From: Brachyhypopomus gauderio
Taxonomy: Eukaryota; Chordata; Actinopteri; Gymnotiformes; Hypopomidae
Assembly (NCBI RefSeq): GCF_052324685.1
Contig: NC_135225.1
Coordinates: 4,112,201-4,176,200, forward strand
DNA: 64,000 nucleotides
Direction: 5' to 3'
Shown here: one piece after another, positions 43,621-56,989 of the stretch
Position numbering within the stretch: position 1 is the first letter of the stretch
How the letters are laid out: each line of letters begins with the position of its first letter
Program-made: the position numbers and the translations under genes
The notes under the pieces: model-generated
Told to the model about the DNA's origin: nothing
What the model saw: the letters and a program-made list of their open reading frames with translations, nothing else
Databases searched by the model: none

Positions 43621-44738
43621 AAAAGCATGTGATTACTTTTTATTGACTGTTTGAATATTTATTTATGATGACTCAATTATTTAATTCTAGAACATATTGT
43701 ATTTAACGCCTAGCTGAGGTAAGATGTAGGCGTGTGTTACTTGTTATAGGTACCAAATCCTTTCGGTCTAATGTATTTCCAGAGTTAACCTACGAAACAC
43801 TACTGAAATGATTCAAGACTCAGAGTTTATTGTCAGGCAGTTACTTTCCAACGAAATTCTTACTCTGGACTACCATCCGGTTAGTACAAATACTAACAAT
43901 CACAGTACAGATATTAAGTGCTAAGATGTAACAAAAACAATGGGCAAAAAGTGGCATAGCTGCTAATTAGAGCAGACAGAAAGTGGCATAGCAGTTAAAC
44001 AGAGGGTCAGTATCCCAATATGTAAACTTATATTTATATATAAGTGTATAAACTTAAATTATGCACATTGTATGCCTGAAATGTAGGTCAAATATTCATC
44101 TAAACCCATAAGCTTGCCCAGAGACCACTGACACCAGAGGGACAGTGACACATGAATTCTTTACATAACTGGAGTGACCCACTAAAATGAAGCATCATGT
44201 TGGAGGTCATGACCCTTTGGGCCTTAGGTCATAGGTCACAGATGGCTGTTACACTTGTTTCTGAAGTTAACCTGCAACAAGGTAATGTGAAACTGTGGAG
44301 TCCAACCATTAACTAATTTATGCAAATAGCCTAATTAAATTTATAAGTAATAATTAACAGTAGATTGCTTCTGTTTTCTGATTGTCCTTTCTCCTCTTTC
44401 CCTCTAAGGTTAATGTCACTTATGTTGAGCTGTTCAGCATCCTGTAATACAGGAGATGGTAAAGCTTTTTAGGGATATTTATTTCATCAGGTGCGAGCGG
44501 GAGTTTGGCCTGCTTGTCTCTGACAACCAGAAAGTCATGCATTGCCACACATTTACAGCCTAACACACAAGATGTTTTTGAAGGCTAAACCCATACTTAG
44601 AACCAATACTTCTAACGAAGCACAAAATGAGCATAACAGTGTTATGAACAGACTTATCAAATACCAAGGTAAGTGCTCCTGGTTACAGTTTAGTTTTCAT
44701 TCTCAGAAGAATAAACAAGGCCAGCAGTTGTGTTAATG
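43621..44738. other. Intergenic between gins1 and the lipase gene
   Basis: No gene. A segment at about 43805-43860 (GAGTTTATTGTC...CCAACGAAATTCTTACT) resembles a widespread fish repeat also seen at 45770-45825. Confidence 0.45.
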
Positions 44739-44739
44739 C

Positions 44740-44745
44740 TTTATT
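44740..44745 (-). terminator. Poly(A) signal for the lipase gene
   Basis: AATAAA on the minus strand about 24 bp after the stop codon; very short 3' UTRs are usual for pancreatic lipase genes. Confidence 0.7.
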
Positions 44746-44768
44746 GAGGAGTCTAGTTCTGAAGTTCA

Positions 44769-46840
44769 TCATTGGCAGGGAGACAAGGTCTGAAGAACAT
44801 TCTCTCGCACCTTCTCATATCCACAGAATGTGAACCTACAAGAGACCAGAGAGAAGTTCCATCAGTCTGTCACTGCAGTGCCCTTGGTTCTCAAGGGTTC
44901 TATGAGTTCGTTGGTGAATAACTTAATGTTTTGAGGTAAATCCTGATGTTACTGCTGTAGTACTGCAAAGTGTTGCTGTTTGGGCTAAACTTGTCTTTAC
45001 ATAATTAATTAGAATAGTAGACCAACATTTGATATAGTCAGCAACACCTCAAAGGTAAAGAGGCAACACCTCAAAACAAACAGACGGAGATGAAAGCTTA
45101 CACTCTCCGGTCCTTTCCTCTCTCCACGATTATTTTCGTGGCACCAAACTTAGGCAGCAGAGGATTGAGTATTTTGTTATTCCAGATAAACTTCACGTGA
45201 CTCGGATCACCCACGTCTTTTTCCACGTCTATAAGGAGTTCGTAGGTTTTACCAGGCTTCAGAATACCACTGAAACAGACGAGAAAAAAGTGCCTCTGGT
45301 TTTTGTCTCAAAATGATCTCAAAGTTTCAATGAACTCTGTTCCTGGTAATGTTTACACGTTTCTCTTTACACATAACATAATGATTCTTGCTTCTGTAGA
45401 CATATTAAATGAGGTCATAAAACATTTATTACAGGGTTAATGGTGCACACCTGTGAATCTGATATTGGCGAGTATTTTCTGTTGCACCATATAGTGCCAC
45501 AAGGAAGTATCCCGTGTTGCTTCGAGAGCCATCAATAGTAATGGTCACTTTATAGCGATAACCTAAGGGAATAACAATAATGACATAAATAGGCTGTCTG
45601 AAAGTTTTAAGCGCTTTTCAGGGAATCCAGGCCTATATGAATTACTGGTTACCCCATTGCCCAATGTATTCACAGCAAGGACAAAGCATTAAATCATTGT
45701 GGCTTTACAGAATGTGCTCTAATTATAATTCCTGAGCAATGTATTGTATCTTCTGACAGATATCTAGGAAATAAGATAAGATCGACCTTTATTGTCATTG
45801 CACAGTGTACAACGAAATGGAGCAGCAATCCCACAACATTAACAACACAGTAGGTGGATGAATGGAGAAGGAGCAGTAGGTCAGTAATGTTGGGTGCTTA
45901 GAAAAGCACTGTAAGAATAATTAATATAAATATACATATACATATTGGATACCTACATATACATACTATACCCATGTTTACATATGTGCACATCTACACG
46001 TATCTTGTACATACTGTTAAACAGTGCATAGAATATAACCAGCCAGTAATTGGCTGGTATGCCTCTGTATACCTGAACCAAAGGTGCGTGTCTGTGTGTT
46101 TGGATGGGACTCACTGCTACATACGTTGGAACGGTCGTGCATCACCGGTGTTCAGGTGGAATTTCATCTTTTCCACTCCGTTGGGCACACGGAAGGTGTC
46201 AGCATAGTGACCCATGATTGCACATGCACCGTCAGCACACGGGAAACAATGTCCCTGCGAGCCAAACACTCAGGGATTACTTTTATCAACCATCCTCTTT
46301 CAGAATGTCTCACCATCAAGACATCATTTCTCTTTTGAAACCCACTGACCGGTGACATAACCAGAGTATTATGCAGTAAGCACTGTTTTTTCATTCATGT
46401 TCAAATATATACTCAGATATTTTATAGACTGAAGAGATATTTTGTCATAGCTGTTGCACACTCTTCATTGCAATACCAACAGAGAGGTTAGTGGTAAAAA
46501 ATAACTCTCAAGTGCTGTTTTAAAGCATGTCCTCATCTTTCAAGTGCGTAGGGTTTAGGGACTGTTACTTAATAAATCCAGTGATGACAATGATAGCAGT
46601 TTACCCTGTTTTATAGTGTGAAAACAAGCAGGTTTACAGCTGTTAGGTAGACGGAGGAATTACACCTTCGTGCATTTATAAGAAGGGAAACCAGTAGATA
46701 TTGGTGCCTTCTGAGACAGTCACATGAGGTCATGCCCTGTGTCCGCTGCCCTATGTATTTGGGAAACGTCCCAAAGGGGGATAAAGAGTTATTTGTAGGG
46801 ACAGCTGCGGACACACAGCCGCCGGGGGGGGTGTGGGGGG

Positions 46841-46874
<34 letters not shown>

Positions 46875-48108
46875 CATCCACTGGGGCTTTGCCTAAACCA
46901 ATCTCAGCAAATCAACTTCTAAAACCATAGAAACTGTTCATAGCCATATCGATGTCATGCGCAACAACAGGTGGTGTCTCTACACCCCCTCTCCGCCGTC
47001 CCCTTCTCCAGCCGTACCCACTGATGTCATATTTCAAACAAGGGCACCCCATGTTTCATCCTGCTCCTTATTCAAATACTCTGTTTGTATTGATGCACCC
47101 TTCAGGGTTTGTTGGTCTCGGCACGGGGAAGTCCCACTTACAGACTCAAACATGTCGTGGTCGGAGCAGGGGTATCCCATAAAGCCTTGGGGAGTTAGAA
47201 TGCTGTCGCTGTAGTACTTGTAGGATCTCAAGTGGTTGCAGGCAACAAAGTCACGAGTGCCTAACAAAGAGCGAAACGGAGAGAGAGATGTGCTGAGTGA
47301 CAGGGAACAACCTCAGAACTGGGAGAAAAGATCAAGAGATCACTGTGATTCCTTTTTCTCCTCACAACATGGCACAAGTAGAAACAAGAAGAGCTAAAGA
47401 GCTTCAGTTTTGCAGCTTTGGGTCCTTGTCCTATTCTCTATAGATATAAACCAGAGTAGACTGGACTGTGTCCCTCTAGGCCATCCTTGTATTATGGACC
47501 CGATGTCAACAACAGATCCCCCGCATTATTCTCTAGCTGTGGCTGCAGATTTCAGCGGAGTCTGAAACAGCTTCGCAGCCGTCTAAGGCGTTGAAATTCT
47601 CCGTTGCTCTGGTTCTGAAAATCTGCAATTACATAAAATGACAAACTGACAAAAACAAAATTCCAGTTCTCTTTCAGCTATAGCTTCGACTGTGGAGAAA
47701 ATGCACGCAGATATTTTACTTGCTAGTTTAGAGTTCTGCTGAAAAGTGCAAAATGGTCAAGGTTAGGTCAAGATGTTGATTTTCACTCATTCTCTCACCC
47801 TCTTTCATTATAATTGGAGTTTTTTATGAGATGATTGATCAGGACTGAGTATCAGGATTATACAATTTTCTCCCACCTTCCCAAATTCCATCTATGTCCA
47901 CAATTTGTGAAATTAAGTTCTTGTCACAGCCGGGCATGTGCTCTCCTCCGTTTGGGTAAAAGTCCACGTGCCCAACAGCTTGGTACATTCCAAAGCCTGA
48001 AACAAAAGGCCATGTTACATCGATATGAGTACAGAACTTTAATTTAAGTAAAATTATTATTCTTATTAAAGAACAACCTTCTGATTCTGCTGCATATGTA
48101 GCCAAGGA

Positions 48109-48141
<33 letters not shown>

Positions 48142-48881
48142 GGGGTTGTGGATTGTTGAGGAACTGAAGATATGTGTGGCTCAACAGTAAGTAGTAAGTT
48201 AATCCTAAATTAAGTTTAGCGAATGAATAATTTTTCAGTTTGACAACCTTGTTGTAAATTAATCTCACCGAGGTAGGGGATCATTGGAAGTGCATCTGTG
48301 TGGATCACATCGACAAACTGAGCATCAGAGGGGTCCAGTCGTACTATAGTAGGACAGCCCTGGAAATACGGTTCAGCTGGATCCAGACCTTGAAGAGTGA
48401 ATCAGACCTGTTAGATGACCTTAAAAACACCTTTCTGATTTCTAACAAGACATAACGGGTCACAAAATATTCTTGTCTACTTTATGCACATTTTCAGATA
48501 TTGCTGTAATTCTTTCGTGCTGTTTGTGCACCATAACCACCAACGTTCACTAGGTAGCACCTGTGATTCTGCCCAGTCCTGGTGTTCTTTCTCCGGCCTC
48601 TGCAGCACAGTGGGCCCCCAGGCTGTGGCCTATAACATGGACGTTTTGAGGCTCCTGCTGAAAATTCTCCTGTAGGTAGAAAATCCTACAAATATCTGTA
48701 ATACTGAAGTATTTCTGCAGGTATTGTATTGAACGTCATAGCTTTTAAAATCGGTAGGTATATAGCATTTTGTGGATGTATTTATGAACACCACTACTGT
48801 ATCACAGTCTGTTGCATGATAGTAATTTTTCTATCACAATACAGATAAGTGTGCAGTTTAGAAGGTGAGGGACACGCCCAC

Positions 48882-48919
<38 letters not shown>

Positions 48920-50956
48920 ACCCTAATCACCCACTTATTAGGTCATTCGTTCACGGCGTTCTAGCCCGTGCCTGTTTCAGATACACTCCCTCTTAACTGT
49001 TACTTCAGCACTCTGAGTTATAACTGTTGCTATTGAGCTACCGGTGTTATTCAGCAATCTGAGTCTCTATTGTGGTACTGATGTTGTTCAGCAGTCTGAG
49101 TTAACACTGCCTTGTCATTGTTTTTATTTTGTGAGCTCGAGTGAGAGTGACAAGAGTGCGAGAACAAAGCTTCTCTAACTGTGCCACCACCGTCACATAC
49201 AGTATGTAAGTATCTCGAGGTCTTGAACTAATTCTTATTATCACTGTATGTGAAGTGTGAAGAAAATAAAAGAGGATATAAAAGAAGAGGGCTGCATGTT
49301 AGATTGTGTGCATTATGTCCCACTGATAATGCCTTCGTTTGTTTTGGTCTGCTGTGTTGTTTAGACTTTGACCTTGTGGTAGTATTGTTGACTGGCTCTG
49401 TGAACGTCCACTGTGAGTGCAGGTGTTTCGGCTGGAGTCATGCCAAGTTGTAATATTGGGCTGTAATGCTATTATATTATTATATTATGAAAATATCATA
49501 CGCTTGTGTGAGGTCTCTGCTCTTTTGTCCAGCCTACCTTAAAGATAGAAATCATATAAGCCACCTGAGCACCGACAACTCGAATATTATTGGCTGCCTG
49601 CGTGTAGAGTGTTCGTGCCCCTCTTTTCCAATCCACACAGATACAGTTGATGTCCTCAACCTGCAGCATGAGCTGTGAAACAAACAAAATGAAAGTTTAA
49701 AATAATAATCTAAACTGTTGAAACGTTTCAGATTTAAGACATTTCACCTTTACAGAAAGATAGTGAAAACATTTGAAACACTGGAATGTTCAAGAAAGTA
49801 CTTTTTTGTGTACCTGACACATGTCAAGAAGCCAGTTCTCATCTCCTTTGTCAACGAATCCGTGGATTATAAAACGCGTTTTTCTGGCTGGATTATATGT
49901 AGATGCAGCAATAGCATCTTTGTCTGTTCTGATTTCCTGTAAAAATAAAAAAAAGAAGGATTCTAGAAATAAACGACTCTCCATCTCTCCATCTCTTGAT
50001 TAAAATGTTTTGCTACAGTTTAATATACATTTGCTTAAGGATATCGGGCAGTGTGGCAGAGAGCTGATTTTAAAAATGGGCAAATTGAATCAGTGAACAT
50101 AAATTGATTTCATGTTCTGGATAAACGCAATTAAACTCTTTACCATTTTGAAGACTTGTGACAGCAGGAACTGTATTATATATATTCTCACGTTTGATCT
50201 AGTGTTATCCAAACATAAAATATCAATCTAGATGTAGATATAAACATGACAATTCCAGAAATGGCTATACTAAAATGTCTCTTCTGGAGGTGTGAGTCCT
50301 TAACTTCTGTGTGTACATTCCCAGCCCTGGACTGTTGTAGCAGGGCACCGTGTGCTGTCTCGCCCTCACACAACTGCCCCGCTCAGCCAAGCTGAAGCAG
50401 TAGACATGCAGGACTGCATACAGGACTCGACAGGCTCACCTCGTAGTCGGTTAGGTCCCGTGTGAAGAGCAGGAAGCGGGTGTTGATATCTTCAGGGCTC
50501 CACGGTAAGCGTGAGATGGGTCTCTCAACTGTGCCACTCCACGGTATGTCATTAGAGAAGCAGCCAAGGTTTTCATAACATACAAGCGCACCTGCCAATC
50601 ATGGAATATGGAGTACTAATAAAGATCGAACAAGAGGCAGCACGTGCACTTCATTTAGACATTTAGATCACCAAGAGGAGGTAAAAGTAACAGGTTAGTG
50701 CATGGTATTGACTAAAATATGAACAGAACCTACGTCTGCTTGCTGTGATTCAGAGATAACGATGGTTCTTCAAGTGTCTACCAACAACCAACTAATTTAC
50801 CAAGACAGGACATCAAATAGGAAACAGTTAACTAAGCATATAGACAGTGGAGAGACATTTGGCATAAGGCAATGAAAATGTAATCATGATTTTTTTTTTA
50901 CCTTGTGTAGCTGCTAAAAAGCAGCTCAGAAGTCCGCCAATCCAGACCAGCCACAT
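44769..50956 (-). CDS. pnlip: Pancreatic triacylglycerol lipase (secreted)
   Basis: Secreted lipase that hydrolyses dietary triglycerides with colipase. Twelve coding exons: 50956-50902, 50591-50440, 49936-49814, 49672-49538, 48669-48561, 48388-48269, 47996-47877, 47260-47142, 46254-46125, 45562-45451, 45269-45102 and 44835-44769. The total is 469 aa (human PNLIP 465). Residues 1-18 form a signal peptide ([18 protein letters not shown]), followed by [17 protein letters not shown]. The catalytic triad is visible: Ser171 in GHSLGAH, Asp194 in LDPAEP, His281 in ACNHL. The lid Cys255 to Cys279 has the full 24-residue spacing and the WEGTRDF sequence of classical pancreatic lipase. The C-terminal PLAT domain (about 355-469) ends [20 protein letters not shown]. 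All motifs are intact. A lipase-related paralogue (PLRP) cannot be excluded without a tree. Two introns carry long T-G homopolymer tracts. Confidence 0.93.
45770..45850. repeat. Common fish interspersed repeat fragment in a lipase intron
   Basis: The sequence around CCTTTATTGTCATTGCACAG and TACAACGAAATGGAGCAGC is a phrase repeated widely in fish genomes, as I recall. Family not assigned. Confidence 0.4.
46792..46874. repeat. T9-C-G24 homopolymer tract with flanking G runs
   Basis: CCGCC followed by G-runs, T9, C and 24 consecutive G, inside a lipase intron. Exact lengths are likely uncertain. Confidence 0.9.
48111..48145. repeat. T10-G25 homopolymer tract
   Basis: Ten T directly followed by 25 G, in a second lipase intron; same layout as the tract at 46841-46874. 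Confidence 0.9.
48884..48912. repeat. (CA)n microsatellite
   Basis: About fourteen CA dinucleotides within the lipase intron between exons 4 and 5. Confidence 0.9.
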
Positions 50957-51082
50957 CTGAAAACATCGTAAAACACACTATCCATTAACATACTCGATCA
51001 TCAAATGCCGTCTTTTCCACAGCTAAACTAACAAAGGTACTTACACTGATGATGACAGCCACCTGAGACATGCAGCTCCGCT

Positions 51083-51091
51083 CTTTATATA
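51083..51091 (-). promoter_or_regulatory. TATA box of the lipase gene
   Basis: TATATAAAG on the minus strand. A start about 30 nt downstream (near 51060) would lie inside a short noncoding exon with donor AGT|GTAAGTAC at 51044-51045, spliced to the acceptor right before the ATG at 50956. An upstream in-frame ATG at 51071 is only 20 nt from the TATA box, probably ahead of the transcription start, so the 50956 ATG was preferred. Confidence 0.6.
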
Positions 51092-51099
51092 CAGTACAT

Positions 51100-53941
51100 G
51101 TGGTCATCATAGGGACGGGGTGGACGTGGGAAAATCCCAGGTGAAGACTTGGCAAATACTCTGTGTACCTGCACATACCTCAGGATACTGGATATTCACC
51201 TGGGAGGAACGTTGCATTGTACTGCTGAGGCCCAGAACGATCTACTCACGAAAATGAATTTAAAAAGTTATTTGTGTTGTTATTTATGGCCTGAGTTGAA
51301 AATGTCTACACTGATTACTGACATTCTTAAAAAGAATCGAAACTTTTCTTCTTATCTCACAATATATTACAGCATATCAAAAGTGCCTAAATTATTACAC
51401 ATTTATATATATAAATGTAATTTATTATTCATTACCAATTATTAAATAGCAGTATATCCACACATCATTGACTTTCCAAAATTAAATAAATTAATTTTCC
51501 ATTGCTTTTGGAATGCAATGTTTTAATGTTAAGCAGGTCTACATGAGTGCTAATCATATGCTTGGTTGATGATTCACCATAGATTTGTGCCCTCGAGTTG
51601 TTTGTTAAAAGATGTGTGCGTCTTCAAATAAATCAAACAAAGGCCACATGCCAGGCAGGTCTACCGAGGTTTTTACTGTTGTAAGTGTATATAGTCTGAT
51701 CATTCATCAGTTCTGGACAGGATGCTGTGGGAGGCAGTGGAATGCAGTTTTGAACCAGGATATCTATTAAGTTCTCACACTCCACCTCTCCAAAATAGGC
51801 TAATTTGCAAAATAAATGGACAGGTTATTACAGGCTTTAGCTAAATAGAACGTGTGTAATTTCTGAGGTCAGATATTTACTTTCCGTCTAACCAATATAA
51901 TCAGTTTCGAGTGGCATATTTGCTTTGAACCAATCCTGCTGTTCCTAAACAGGACCAATACTGCTGGCTTGTTTGTGTGCAAGAATATACTTAGTTGGCC
52001 ATCAGGTGGCAGCAAAGAGCTCTGTATAGAGGGATACAAAGCATATTCAATAACTATGCTGGAAAAATGGCTTACAATATCTGCCGACATAAACAATCAT
52101 TAATTTGTCTAAAGCAGGCAAATTAATGAAAGTACAATTGAGTAAAAAGAAATCACACACATCATATAATGCTGTGATTACTCAGCTCTGGTTCTTAAAG
52201 TTCAAGATCATTTGAAAATGTGAGTTCTGGACCACATGCATTAATGTGCCAATTGGTTAATTGAATAGTGTCTGATACACCTGTGCACTGGGTGAGTTAT
52301 TCCCAGTAGTGTTAAGCCTACATGATGTGCATTCAACTATTTCCCTTGTCTGCTTTATGATCCACAAGGTGTTATTACAAAATGATTTAAGATGTAGCCT
52401 ATAGGAATTAACATGAATGAATTAATATGCATTTTATGATGTTAATATGTTTGTTTGGTGTTTTTGATTTTGCTGAGGCATTCATTTCTGATCTTATGGA
52501 GCCAGTAACACATGAAGCCATCCACAAAATTATTGTAAAGTAAATCAACAGACAGGAAGTGAAAAGGTAAAATGGGTTAAGAGCAAGGAAGCCGTTTTGT
52601 CCAGGTGTGAGGAGAACGAATCTGGGGTTTGCCTCCATGTGAGCCAAGCAGTACATCACGTTTGGAGGATGGACCGATTGCAAGCCCTCAAGGGAAGCAG
52701 CTTATAATTTAAAGATGGTCAGAGGTCATTTGAGCATGACATAATTCCATAGGAAGATGTGCATATAGATACTATGTACGTATAAATACTGTCTGCAAGA
52801 GTTCAAGTAAAAAAACATTTTTTTTAAGTGGTTTGGAATCATCTTTATTTCACAGGCCTGGCACTGCTGACTGTGTTTCTAATCTCAAAATAAGGCATAA
52901 GCATACATTTTTTCTTAATTGCCAAAAAAGCTCAAGTTCAACCAATACAACCAGTACAACCAGTGTGTGGGGAGTTTAGTTTTCATGTTTACTATTTTTT
53001 TTAAAGCTTTCACACTTTAGAAGTAAAGTTTTTATATTATATGATATTATATATTGAAACTATTACTTTGGCAGTTTGTGCACACATAATGAAACAGTTA
53101 TATTGAGACACTACTGTGAGTTCCCGTCTGTCTTTGATCCATTTGTCTTGTAATAATTACAGAGAGTCTTCCTGGCACACTTTAATTTATTTAATCCTCA
53201 TTTAGAGTATAGTATAAAAAGAAATGACATTTTCTTCAGTGTTTTTATTTTCAGTACCAATTATCAAGATTAAGACGGGCTTCAATAACTTTTATCCATT
53301 TTCTTATCCAATTTTTTGTATTAATTTTGTCTTAGTTAATCATGGCATGACTTCACTGTAGCATTGATTAAAAAATTTAATTAATATAAGACTTCCAAAT
53401 ATATGTACTTTAGGGCACAGGTACCTCATATGATGCATCATACCTTTTTTTATGTATTGTGTAGAGATTTCTTTTGATATTAAACTTTTGATAAAATGTT
53501 TCCATTATTTTGTGATTTCAATCTTGGTGTTAAAAGTCTTATAATAGTTCTCCTATGATAGTAATCCTCAGAAAAAATACTACTAGCATTTAACATTATT
53601 GGACATTATCTAAGATTTGTACAATTCATTCTACTGACAGAAGAAAGAATGCTTTGGTGTTGTATTTCTGTGTTTTAGTGTGGCACTGATGAGTGTGTGT
53701 GGGGAGAGTCTGTGGGGGAGGGAGAGAGTGTTTGTGGGGGGAGAAAGATTCATTCTGATGTGAAATTTTCTTATCAGTATACAAAATATAAAATATTTGT
53801 CATATGATATGATGTGTATATTTGTGATAACATGAGATATATGTAGGATGTAAAATTATCTAAGACATATCTTAGATTCTGTTGATTGTGATTTAAGTGA
53901 TATTTGTCTCAATAAAGTTGTAGGAAGTCTTCCTTGGATGC
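51100..53941. other. Intergenic, AT-rich, no gene seen
   Basis: No coding sequence recognised. A single good CTCF-like sequence CCATCAGGTGGCAG lies at 51999-52012, about 0.9 kb upstream of the lipase TATA box. Near 53690-53750 there is a short G-rich run of GTGGGGG-type repeats. Confidence 0.5.
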
Positions 53942-53946
53942 CAATC

Positions 53947-54278
53947 TGTCACGTTGAGGACCCCGGCCCCTCCCTTTTGGGCGTGTGTCAACGTTGTCCA
54001 CGAGCTTTGTCTGCGTCAGTGGATCTCCGTGGTTAGGGTTATGTCGTGTGATTTATAAGTCTCACCTGTGAGTCGTCTCGTGATCACGTGGGGTTAATGT
54101 GGTTTGTCTATTTAATGTGCGCTCGCGCAGTGTCCTGTGCTCGTCGTTGTCACACGTTGCTGTGTTAAATATATGTTCTTCGTGCGCTATATTGCGCAAT
54201 TCTCTGTTTGAATAAAAAGTGACGTCTGTGAGAACAAGGACTCTGTGTCTCGTCCGTCTGCCGCCGCCCAGCGTCACA
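53947..54278 (+). mobile_element. Solo LTR (332 bp) with perfect 5-bp target duplication
   Basis: Begins TGTCACG and ends CGTCACA. The 5-bp sequence CAATC occurs immediately on each side (53942-53946 and 54279-54283). A GAATAAAAAG poly(A) signal at about 54209-54218 points to plus-strand orientation. No internal element sequence adjoins it. Confidence 0.8.
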
Positions 54279-56260
54279 CAATCAAGCTAACCAAAGACAG
54301 TATTTGTGTGCTGTGTCAAACATAGCATGGACAGATTAACCAAAACACCATGAAAGCCCTCTGATATAGGACAACAACAATAATTAGGGTTCACACACAC
54401 ATAGTGTGGGAACCCTATTGTAATTGCTGGTATTTTTTAGGGTTCACACACACATAGTGTGGGAACCCTATTGTAATTGCTGGTATTTTTCTTATTTTTC
54501 TTATTCTTTTGCCCATTTTTTGACATAAAATGCATCGTGCAGCCTAGACCGTAATGCCTAGAAAACCCAATCTTGGCAAAAAGGTTCAGTTACCTCCAAG
54601 GACCAGATTCCCATACAGGGACCCCAAATTGGCCTGATGGTGGCGCTATAGCAGACCATATTGACTTTTTGTCCATATCTCCTACACCGTAGGTCCTAGA
54701 ACCAAAATTCCAGTTCCTATGCATTCCTTGACTAAATTCAATAGGACAATTAATATACAACCATTAAGCTCCGCCCACTTAGATTTCGAGTTAATTTGCA
54801 TAATGTGCAAAATCACACACATCTTTGAGCGCGAACTAGTCCCTGGATTTTTCACATACGTGCACATATGTGGTATCAAAACGTTCAGAAGAGTCTGAAC
54901 TTTAAAATGTATCCAACAAAAATGCTAATTTCTTCACTACCTAGTCAGTACAAGCCAATCAAATGAGGGGGCGTAAATTCAATAGTAAATTTTGCACATA
55001 TGGAACTCTAACTTAAGAAAACTTGCATGTAATGAGATGGCACTTCACAGACAGCTTCCGTGTGAGGGTCTGGGGCAGCTCGCAGTGGTTGCCATACCTC
55101 ACCTGCTAGGGGGCGCTATAACATGCAAAAATTTGCCCCATGCACTCAGATTGGCCGATCCACATGAAACTTGACAGACATCATCTATGGGCCTCTGGAA
55201 ACCAGGTCCTAAAGCAGACATGCCATACTTCCAAAATGGCTGACGTAATCGGCCAATCAGTGATCGGCACGCGTTTGACAGGCTTACCATTGGTCGATCT
55301 GCACGAAACCTCTTGGGTGTGGACAAGTGCACGCCCCCTATGACATAATCCAGCCGGGTGTCGATTGGCCACTGGGGGGCGCTATTGCAAAAAAAGCAAG
55401 TGTATCCCCTACATAATTCCACTTGGGAACATGCAATTGGACTCTTTTGATTCCTTGCAGTAGTGCGAACAACTTTCCCATTACATGTCCTATTAAAAAA
55501 TGCACAGTTTATTTACAGTTAATAATAGTTTGAAATCATCATTTTTCATACTCCTCCTAGGATTTTCATACTATCATGTCAAGCAAAGTCTTATAATACT
55601 CTACAGAGTGTGAAATCAAAAAACAATCCAAAGATTTTGAATTTGAGGACACTTATACCTGCTAAATATTTTTTTAATGGACAGCATCGATACATATAAT
55701 ATTCATATTCTTAAAGCTCTTTCATATTTTACCCAATTCTGACCAAAATGCACAAGCCCATTCAGAATCCCATCCTGAACAAATTTGTCAAGTTTCATCT
55801 AAATCGGTTATCGTATGGCTCTACAGTGCAGTATTATATACAATGCATAAGAATGCATGTAAAGTCCCTCTGTCACCTTCTCCTTCTCACACGCACGCAA
55901 GCTGAAACTCACACTCTCAGTCTCTCTCACACTCTCACCCACATTCCCCCTCCCATCTCTGTGCCCTAAGTAAACATTGCTCTGGCTACCTAGATCTCTC
56001 TGTGTCTATTAACCAGGCACACACACATACAGGCACAAGCAGGCCTTCCTATAGCATTCACAATGACACTTCCCTAGCCATACCCACCCATATCTCAGTG
56101 ACTAACACATGCTCATACAAACTGATATTTGGCTTCTTTTTTGTCTCTCTCTCTCACACAAACACACAGACACACACACCTTTATACCTATATGTATGTA
56201 TAGTTTCTATGTATACTTATGTATGTATGTATTAGTATATGTTGTCATAGTTTCAGTACA

Positions 56261-56267
56261 TACACTA

Positions 56268-56310
<43 letters not shown>
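56261..56310. repeat. (CA)n microsatellite
   Basis: About 20 CA dinucleotides inside the family A element body. Confidence 0.95.
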
Positions 56311-56313
<3 letters not shown>

Positions 56314-56352
56314 CTACCTAAATGTATGTATAGTTTGTATGCATATCTGTCC

Positions 56353-56587
56353 AGTCATAACAGTCATGTCAGTCATTTCAGTCCAGTCATATCAGTCATG
56401 TCAGTCCAGTCATGTCAGACATAAGTCATGTCAGTCATATCAGTCATGTCATTACAGTCATGCCAGTCATGCCACTCATTCCAGTTATGTCAGTCATATC
56501 AGTCATATTACTTTTGTTCATCATGCCAGTGATGTCATTTCAGTCATATCAGTTATGTCAGTCATGCCAGTCATGTCAGTCATGTAA
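56353..56587. repeat. 9-bp minisatellite, consensus CAGTCATGT
   Basis: About 25 imperfect copies of CAGTCATRT/CAGTCATTT with occasional insertions. Confidence 0.9.
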
Positions 56588-56989
56588 TGCCAGGCTTTGC
56601 AGACTACATTCATACTTTGAATACACGGGCAGTCATGTTAGGCGTGCAAGGTGTGCAAGGAGTGAATTAACAAAGCATAGTCTCTGGCACCCTCAATCTC
56701 TCTCTGTCTGTAATATACAGGCCCAATCATGTATAGACACAATATAGGCCTTCCTATATTGTTCACATAGATGCAGCCCTAGCCAGATGTGCTATTTCTG
56801 TGTCTCCCTTTCTGACACACGCAGATGTCATCACACACTATCTGTAGAGCACACACTGGCCAAACCCAAACAGCTTCTTTTCACTTTTAGGTCTAAAGGA
56901 CCTTTTGGGCTTCCTTTTGCCTATTGAGGCCAAAATATGCCTATTTGTGTGTGAACCCGCCAATCGCCGCTTGCGGCTATATTCTTATT

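Larger units (their letters stand above)
54386..56983 (+). mobile_element. Helentron-like non-autonomous element, family A, with duplicated head
   Basis: A 31-bp fold-back head (AGGGTTCACACAC...GTGTGGGAACCCT) occurs at 54386-54416 and again at 54439-54469, followed by a T-rich/ATT stretch and a long non-coding body. The tail has GTGTGTGAACCC (56947-56958), the complement of the head, then hairpin GCCGCTTGCGGC (56966-56977) and TATATT. The body carries GGTGGCGCTATA-type motifs (about 54640, 55108, 55375), a (CA)n run and a CAGTCATGT minisatellite. No Rep or helicase coding sequence was seen. The element class is inferred from architecture. Confidence 0.6.

Noticed and set aside
56353..56587. 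Open frames of 111-122 codons (SVISVMSVMPVM)
   Set aside because: Translation of the 9-bp CAGTCATGT minisatellite, not a gene.
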